The position numbers and the translations under genes are program-made. Below the pieces are notes generated by a model, which made no database searches, was not told the DNA's origin, and saw only the letters and a list, made by a program, of their open reading frames with translations. Positions 60,660 to 64,000 of a DNA stretch of 64,000 nucleotides are shown here, piece after piece. This DNA is from Pteria penguin. Taxonomy: Eukaryota > Mollusca > Bivalvia > Pterioida > Pteriidae. The first letter of the stretch is position 1. The number at the start of each line of letters is the position of its first letter. The stretch covers positions 41,882,045 through 41,946,044 of the forward strand of contig CM068592.1 of NCBI GenBank assembly GCA_035048485.1, read 5' to 3'.

Positions 60660-63600
60660 TCATAGTAATTAAATATAGAAATACTACTTACAGTAACTAG
60701 AAAATTTAAAATTCAAGTTTTGAAAAGCATGGTCCAGCCTGCATGGGTTAATTCCCTTAATGTAAGCTTGTTCATATCAAATATGATTTCTTTAATTATG
60801 TGCAAATTGGTATTTTGCTTTGAAGGAATATAATACTATGTGCATTGAATTGTATCAATAACTTTCCCATAGGAATGTGATTGAATAATCTTATAGAAAG
60901 TTTTTCTATTTTTATGCAGATCTGACGAAGTCTATAATATCAAGCATCATTGAAACAACTCAGTTCTTGACATAGCACAGATGATGATACAGTCTGACTT
61001 TAAACCTAGTGAGTATTAATGATAATTAATTACAGTTCCAACTAACAAAATTTTATGCATGGGTACATGTATATATGAATCATTCTATCCTTATCTCTGT
61101 CTGTCCATCCAAGTTTGTCCAGATCATAAAATCTTTATGCTTTTGATGTGGTTGATATTTCATACAAGTGTTACACATGATACAATGGTGTGTTCTGACT
61201 TGAACCAAGGTCATATTACTCCAATGTTCAGGTACACTGACACACTAAGACATAACATAATTTTATATCTGTTTCATATTTCTGTCAATTGTTACCTGTG
61301 ACACAAGGGTGTGTTATGACCTAGAAAAGGTTATATTTGCAAGGTCAAATTCCCACTAATACCATAACCATGTGTTTTTGTTTTCTACAAGAGCTTTTCT
61401 AGTTCTACTTATACATAAAACAGTTCCCATACTGGTCTAACATACATTAAATTAAATTGAGTACTAGTAATATAAATATACATGTGGAAATCAGTCATTA
61501 TAGTTCCAAGTTTTGCTTTCACTGACCACTTTTAGTTAATTTAGTTACACAGTTAGCAATTTATTAATAGAAATTTAACATTTATAATTTAGATACCACT
61601 AATGATAGCAGATGGAATGAAATGAATTACATGTATACATTTCATATTTAATTTTATAATTATCTGACTTTCAGAAACCTCCAGCTTTATAAAACAAAGG
61701 TTAGGCTAAAAGTGGATAGTAGTCAAGAAAAAAGGAGTTCGATTACATGCCCAAATGGATAAAGTACACATTCTAGGTGTATTTGGAAGACAGCTTCAGT
61801 GTATATAATATACAGAGGGAAACTAGCTTCTTTGCTGTAGTATCCGTACTACTGAGCTAAATAAGGACCTGAAAGGTCTTAGTGCATAACCAAAACTTTA
61901 GCCTCTTCAGATGTTCTGTCAATTTGTCAAATACCAGCATTATTAAAAAAAAGCAACATGTGATTTTAATTTTTACTTCTTATAAAAGGACACAGGTCAT
62001 TGTGAAAATTGAAGCAATCTATTTCAATAAATAGATATATATGAAAATGATATGAGTAGATGTACAATTTTGTATATGAATTAAAATGATGAAATCTGAC
62101 TCTATGATAGCTGTAAATATTTTAGTTATGATCATGAATACAATCACTTGAACATACTCATTTGTATTTACAAAATATTTCTTGTACAAAGGCATCTATA
62201 TATGAATATGTATATAAATGAATACAAGTATTACATCATTTAAACACTAAATATATAATTAACTTTTTCTTTTATATTTACATATGGGACCATGGATACA
62301 TATGTAAATGATTTAGCTTGCAATTAATGTGGCTAATACCAGCTTCAGCCTAGACACTGCCATTATGTTTGAGGTTAAAGGGGTAACCTTCTGTTACCAT
62401 ATTTCAGTATGACTTGTACTGGGTGAAATTAAAACACATAGAAGCCATGACTTCAGATTTCTGTTAATATTACTTTGGAAAGATTAATCTATTAACCAAA
62501 TAAGTTCTAAACATCTTAAATGTCAGGTAGAGCAAGGCCTTCTGAAGAGGTTTCCGAAGAAGGGTACAATATTGCCCTTTATTACTTCTACAGCTCATCA
62601 CATTAAAAGTTGTTCAGTCAAAACAACTTTAGTGTATGGGATCATAAGTACTTTCTCTTTACCTAATGCCTTCAAAATTCAACCTTTTATTTTGTGTATA
62701 ACTTGCATAACACAATAGATTTACCTATATATGCAACAAAGATGAAACATATGAAATAACATATATACAATGGCTATGAAAGTTTTAGAAGAATTCTGAC
62801 AGCTAGCAGTTTCTGCCTGGCAGACTAATAAATTTCTGGACATGGGTGTAGGTCTCCATCTTGACCTTTATGTGCTTAGTATGTTAATATTTTATACATC
62901 TTTCATGAGGGCTATAGAAACTTCCTTTTTTCATCTGTTGTCATTTCTGCAAAATTATCAATACATTAATATGCAATTACAAGAAGACATGCAGTTAACG
63001 AAACAAACATGATAAGTAATTTTTAAAGGCTTTCATTATTAATGTTTTATAATCTTTTGTAACAATTGATAGTAAATAACATATATAATATGTAATGTAA
63101 ATAACTTTTCAAAATGTGATGCCCTTGACCTTTTCTACCATAATACTTTTAAATTCTGTAGAGTAGCATATTAGAGGTCAAGGTCATATATATCATATTA
63201 CCTGTTTACCTCTAATCTTGCATTCCTTTCTTTTAGCAGCTTTGAAGACATTCCTACAGTTCTTTTATTCCTTCTCATTCCGTGGCCTCTAGATTATTTA
63301 ATGTATGCCATTATTCTAACACTTTCTTGCCTTGCTAAATGACCTGAACCACTTTGTTTCCCTGTTTTAGTATGACTCTCAGTATCTTTTATCTTCCATA
63401 GGTACAAAGTAAGTTTCTAATCTGCTATACTGCTATCCTATAATGGAAATTTGTATTACATTATTCATTCCTAGCTGCCTTGATCTAGGATCAAACCTGG
63501 ATTTGATAAAAGTAAAAACTATAGTGTGTTTCAAGCAGGACTGTAGCCTATTTTGTCACTGAGGTTACATGTGTTTATAGAAATACTATGATAATATAGA

Positions 63601-64000
63601 TATTATCAAATAGAAATACAATACACATTTACAAGTAAAGTATTATACTGACACTTGTAACATGTTTTAATTGTCTTTAGTAATAAATACAGTGAGATGT
63701 TGCTCAGCAAATGCAGTCCTTAGCTTCAATGGAAGAAGAACTCATTGGAACACATTGTCACATCTCAGATATTTTCAAAAAAGGATAGGGGCCAGTTTTA
63801 AAAGTTCTCCATCAATTTGCCTATGACCCACTTTTATCATACAGAAAGACACTTTTCGTAAAAGACAGCATTATGAAGGGCTGCATTCAAATTTTACTTT
63901 CACATAACTTCATGTTGATCTACAGAAATGATGAGATATTTTCCAATAAAAATGATATTCTCTCATAATAATGTAAAATATATGGAGGTTGAATTGGTGT
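60660..64000. other. AT-rich region without recognised genes
   Basis: No repeat array, RNA gene or protein family seen. The longest frame (80 codons, 61059-61301) is unrecognised. It could be intron or intergenic sequence. Confidence 0.4.

Overview
The window looks like nuclear DNA of a marine bivalve mollusc. It is AT-rich, has no operons and no long host gene, and is filled with repeat families I associate with bivalve genomes: a tRNA-headed SINE whose body ends in a GTCACCATATACGTGAAATA-like segment and an (AATC)n tail, Penelope-like and other reverse-transcriptase fragments, ACAAGAGGCCC...CTCAGGTGAGCTAA elements, and CAGTGGCGGAT...ATCCGCCACTG MITEs. The species assignment is inference from remembered repeat families; no complete host protein supports it.

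Layout. 0-1 kb: broken Penelope-like element, 5' RT part inverted against its 3' GIY-YIG part. 1.15-1.43 kb: SINE with a 10-bp target duplication. 1.5-3.9 kb: 55/61-bp satellite, a TA tract and a 30-bp minisatellite. 3.9-8.7 kb: single-copy-looking DNA with one strong hairpin. 8.7-12.4 kb: a hAT-like MITE, two ACAAGAGGCCC elements and, between them, a decayed THAP-domain gene. 12.5-17.5 kb: a 5.0-kb terminal-inverted-repeat element with a 9-bp target duplication, carrying a ~238-bp near-pure G tract. 18.3-20.5 kb: a 2.2-kb TTAA-flanked element with ~130-bp inverted ends, holding a TATA box and a possible three-exon small gene. 20.7-23.6 kb: nested MITEs and a 569-bp tandem array of fold-back elements. 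24.2-25.9 kb: tRNA-derived SINEs and more ACAAGAGGCCC ends. 26.1-27.6 kb: a 36-bp (12-codon) repeat open in two frames. 28-29.7 kb: a fold-back element with poly-C/CT arms and a ~20-bp minisatellite. 31.1-43.1 kb: a 12-kb satellite built on a ~25-bp half-unit (mostly a 50-bp dimer). Its 35.08-39.11 kb stretch is full of random single-base insertions typical of an uncorrected long read. 44-50.5 kb: several further minisatellites, one interrupted by a SINE with a 13-bp duplication. 50.5-51.6 kb: a fold-back element and a decayed retroelement. 55.1-58 kb: a 27-bp minisatellite split by a ~1-kb insertion. 58-64 kb: mostly unique AT-rich DNA with two more short bivalve-type elements.

No set of genes works together here. 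The biology is transposon nesting, fold-back DNA and tandem-repeat expansion. The best candidate for something undescribed is the TTAA element with its internal promoter-like start and in-phase exon candidates. The 5-kb TIR element with a clean 9-bp duplication comes next. Most long open frames in the window are artefacts of repeats whose period is a multiple of three.
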